From the NCBI GenBank assembly GCA_035506435.1, contig DATJPK010000018.1:1-32633 (forward strand): a DNA stretch of 32,633 nucleotides, given 5' to 3'. The translations under genes and the position numbers were made by a program. The notes under the pieces are model-generated. The model was not told the origin of the DNA, did not search any database, and worked only from the letters and a program-made list of their open reading frames with translations. Of the stretch, positions 30,988 through 32,633 are shown piece after piece (positions within the stretch are counted from its first letter, which is position 1; each line of letters begins with the position of its first letter). The stretch comes from JACTUA01 sp035506435 (GTDB lineage: Archaea; Halobacteriota; Methanomicrobia; Methanomicrobiales; JACTUA01).

Positions 30988-32633
30988 ATGCCCAGTGACC
31001 AGACCGAGGCACAACCCTGGTATAACCCGACCGCCACCGAGGAGGCCCTGCGCGAGAGCGAGGAGCGCTACTACGCGATGTTCCAGCATATGAACAGCGG
31101 CGTCGCCGTCTTCCGCGCGGTGGACGGGGGCGGGGACTTCGTGTTCAAGGACCTCAACGAGGCGGCGGAACGTATCAGCCGGATCCGGAGGAAGGAGGTC
31201 ATCGGGAAGCGCCTGCTCGCCACGTTCCCGGACGTGGAAAAGTACGGACTCCCCGGGATCATCGGGCGGGTGTTCCGGACCGGCACCCCGGAGCAGCTCC
31301 CCGCCGCCCGCTACCGGGACCAGACCCGCGAGGCCTGGCGGGAAGGCTTCGCGTACCGGCTCCCGTCGGGCGACGTGGTCATGATCTACGACGATGTCAC
31401 CGACCGGGTGAATGCCGAGATAGCTCTTCGGGAAAGCGAGAAAAAGTACCGGCAGCTCGTGGAACTCGCGCAGGAGGGCATCTGGGTGGGAGACCGGGAA
31501 TGGAACACGACCTTCGTCAACCCGAGGTTCGCCGAAATGCTCGGGTACGCCCTCTCCGACATGCCGGGGAGGAACATCGCCGACTACATGGACCCCGGGG
31601 ATCTCCCCGACCACGGGATCCGCATGGCCCGGCGAACCCAGGGAAAGAACGAAACCTACGAGAGAAAGTTCCGGCACCGGGACGGGAGCTACCGCTGGTT
31701 CCTTGTCTCGGCGACGGCGCTCCACGACGACGCGGGGAACTTCTCCGGGTCGTATGCCGTGTTCACCGACATTACCGACCGGAAGCTTGCCGGGGAGGCG
31801 CTCCGGGAGAGCGAGGAGCGACAGCGGCTCCTCATCGAGTACTCGGGCCTCGGGATCGCGTACTGGGACTATTCCGGCCGGCTCATGTTCCTCAACCGGA
31901 AAGGTATCGAGAACATGGGCGGGTGCGTCGAGGACTTCACCGGGAAGCATGTCACCGAGCTCTTTCCCGGCGACCGGGCAAAGGAGTTCGCGGAGCGCAT
32001 CAGCTCGATGAAGGACGCCTTCGGGAGCCGCGTGTACGAGGACCTCGTCCCCCTGCCGGGCGGGCCCCGTTGGTTCCTCTCCACCTTCACGAACGTGCTG
32101 GATACCGGTGGAAACCCCTCGGGCGTCCAGATCATCTCGCAGGACATCACCGACCGGAAGGAGGCAGAGGAGAAGCTCGAGATCTCGGAGATCCTGTACC
32201 GGACCATCTTCGAGACCTCGGGGTCGGCGACGGCCATACTGGACCGGGACGGGAACATCCTTATCGCGAATGCAGAGACGGCGCCCCTGTTCGGGTACGC
32301 CCCGCAGGAACTCGAGGGGAAGGTCCACTGGTCCGCCCTCGTCCTGCCCGACGAGCTTCCACGGCTCGCCGAGTTCTGGCGGCTCCTCCATGCGGACCCC
32401 GGGTCGGGCCAGCGGTACGAGGCGCGGCTCCTGGACCGGAGGGGGACTGTCAAGCATGGCCTCCTGTGCGTGAGGATGATCCCCTCGACCCAGAACTGCG
32501 TGGTCTCGGTTACCGACATCACCGAGCGCAAGAATGCCGAGGAAGCCCTTGCCCAGAGCGAGGAGCGGTACCGGGCGGTGCTCGAGAGCCAGACCGAGTT
32601 CATCACCCGGTTTACTCCCGATTCCACGGTTAC
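30988..32633 (+). CDS. Multi-PAS signalling protein (C-terminus beyond the window)
   Basis: From the ATG at 30988 the frame stays open for 548 codons to the window edge. After a short leader (MPSDQTEAQPWYNP) come four complete PAS units ending in DDVTDR, TDITDRK, QDITDRK and TDITERK, and the beginning of a fifth (YRAVLESQTEFITRF). The fold type and linkers match the giant kinase. Its PAS 1 resembles PAS 3 of that protein, and its PAS 4 resembles PAS 2. The output domain is not in the window; a histidine kinase is likely. It follows a spacer with its own TATA box and the shared 15-bp element, so it is a separate transcription unit. Confidence 0.88.
   Translation, partial: MPSDQTEAQPWYNPTATEEALRESEERYYAMFQHMNSGVAVFRAVDGGGDFVFKDLNEAAERISRIRRKEVIGKRLLATFPDVEKYGLPGIIGRVFRTGTPEQLPAARYRDQTREAWREGFAYRLPSGDVVMIYDDVTDRVNAEIALRESEKKYRQLVELAQEGIWVGDREWNTTFVNPRFAEMLGYALSDMPGRNIADYMDPGDLPDHGIRMARRTQGKNETYERKFRHRDGSYRWFLVSATALHDDAGNFSGSYAVFTDITDRKLAGEALRESEERQRLLIEYSGLGIAYWDYSGRLMFLNRKGIENMGGCVEDFTGKHVTELFPGDRAKEFAERISSMKDAFGSRVYEDLVPLPGGPRWFLSTFTNVLDTGGNPSGVQIISQDITDRKEAEEKLEISEILYRTIFETSGSATAILDRDGNILIANAETAPLFGYAPQELEGKVHWSALVLPDELPRLAEFWRLLHADPGSGQRYEARLLDRRGTVKHGLLCVRMIPSTQNCVVSVTDITERKNAEEALAQSEERYRAVLESQTEFITRFTPDSTV

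Overview
The window reads as a GC-rich chromosomal segment of a methanogenic archaeon, most likely of the order Methanomicrobiales. The evidence is a complete methenyl-tetrahydromethanopterin cyclohydrolase (mch), an Orc1/Cdc6 initiator, transcription factor TFE, the archaeal tRNA methyltransferase Trm56, archaeal TATA boxes about 26-29 nt upstream of several start codons, and a set of very large multi-PAS signalling proteins. Genus is inferred only loosely.

Layout. 1-5 kb (mostly minus strand): the N-terminal end of an unknown gene, malic enzyme, an array of short hairpin repeats, an ASCH-like protein, tRNA-Val(UAC), mch and cdc6. 4.5-10.2 kb (minus): two uncharacterised proteins, an ADP-forming acyl-CoA synthetase with fused beta-alpha domains, and a thioredoxin-domain SSP411/YyaL protein. 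10.3-14.4 kb (mainly plus): a UPF0280 protein, a small minus-strand hypothetical, then a tightly overlapping five-gene operon (winged-helix protein, trm56, ATP-grasp ligase, tfe, HD phosphohydrolase). A minus-strand ACT-domain regulator follows.

15.1-16.65 kb: a small AT-rich island at the 3' end of tRNA-Leu(GAG). It is bounded by a 42-bp direct repeat (41/42 identical) copied from the tRNA 3' half. It carries an endonuclease III-like DNA glycosylase and a small lipoprotein-like ORF, and no integrase. An AlkD-like DNA repair gene lies immediately outside it. 17.6-20.9 kb: a secreted seven-repeat beta-propeller protein, a nine-repeat TPR protein, a thioredoxin-like protein and a beta-class carbonic anhydrase.

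21.3-32.6 kb: a signal-transduction block. It has a response-regulator receiver fused through one membrane segment to a predicted extracytoplasmic transglutaminase-like domain and a Cys-rich tail; a 2336-residue soluble kinase with the order REC, 16 PAS, HisKA_2, HATPase; a translationally coupled REC-PAS protein whose histidine box carries Asp instead of His; and a further multi-PAS protein that runs off the window. A near-identical 15-bp element occurs upstream of three of these four genes, which suggests co-regulation or duplicated leaders.

The most novel-looking items are the receiver-TM-transglutaminase fusion, the tRNA-Leu mini-island, the hairpin repeat family (one copy is translated as the N-terminus of the HD protein) and the shared 15-bp element.
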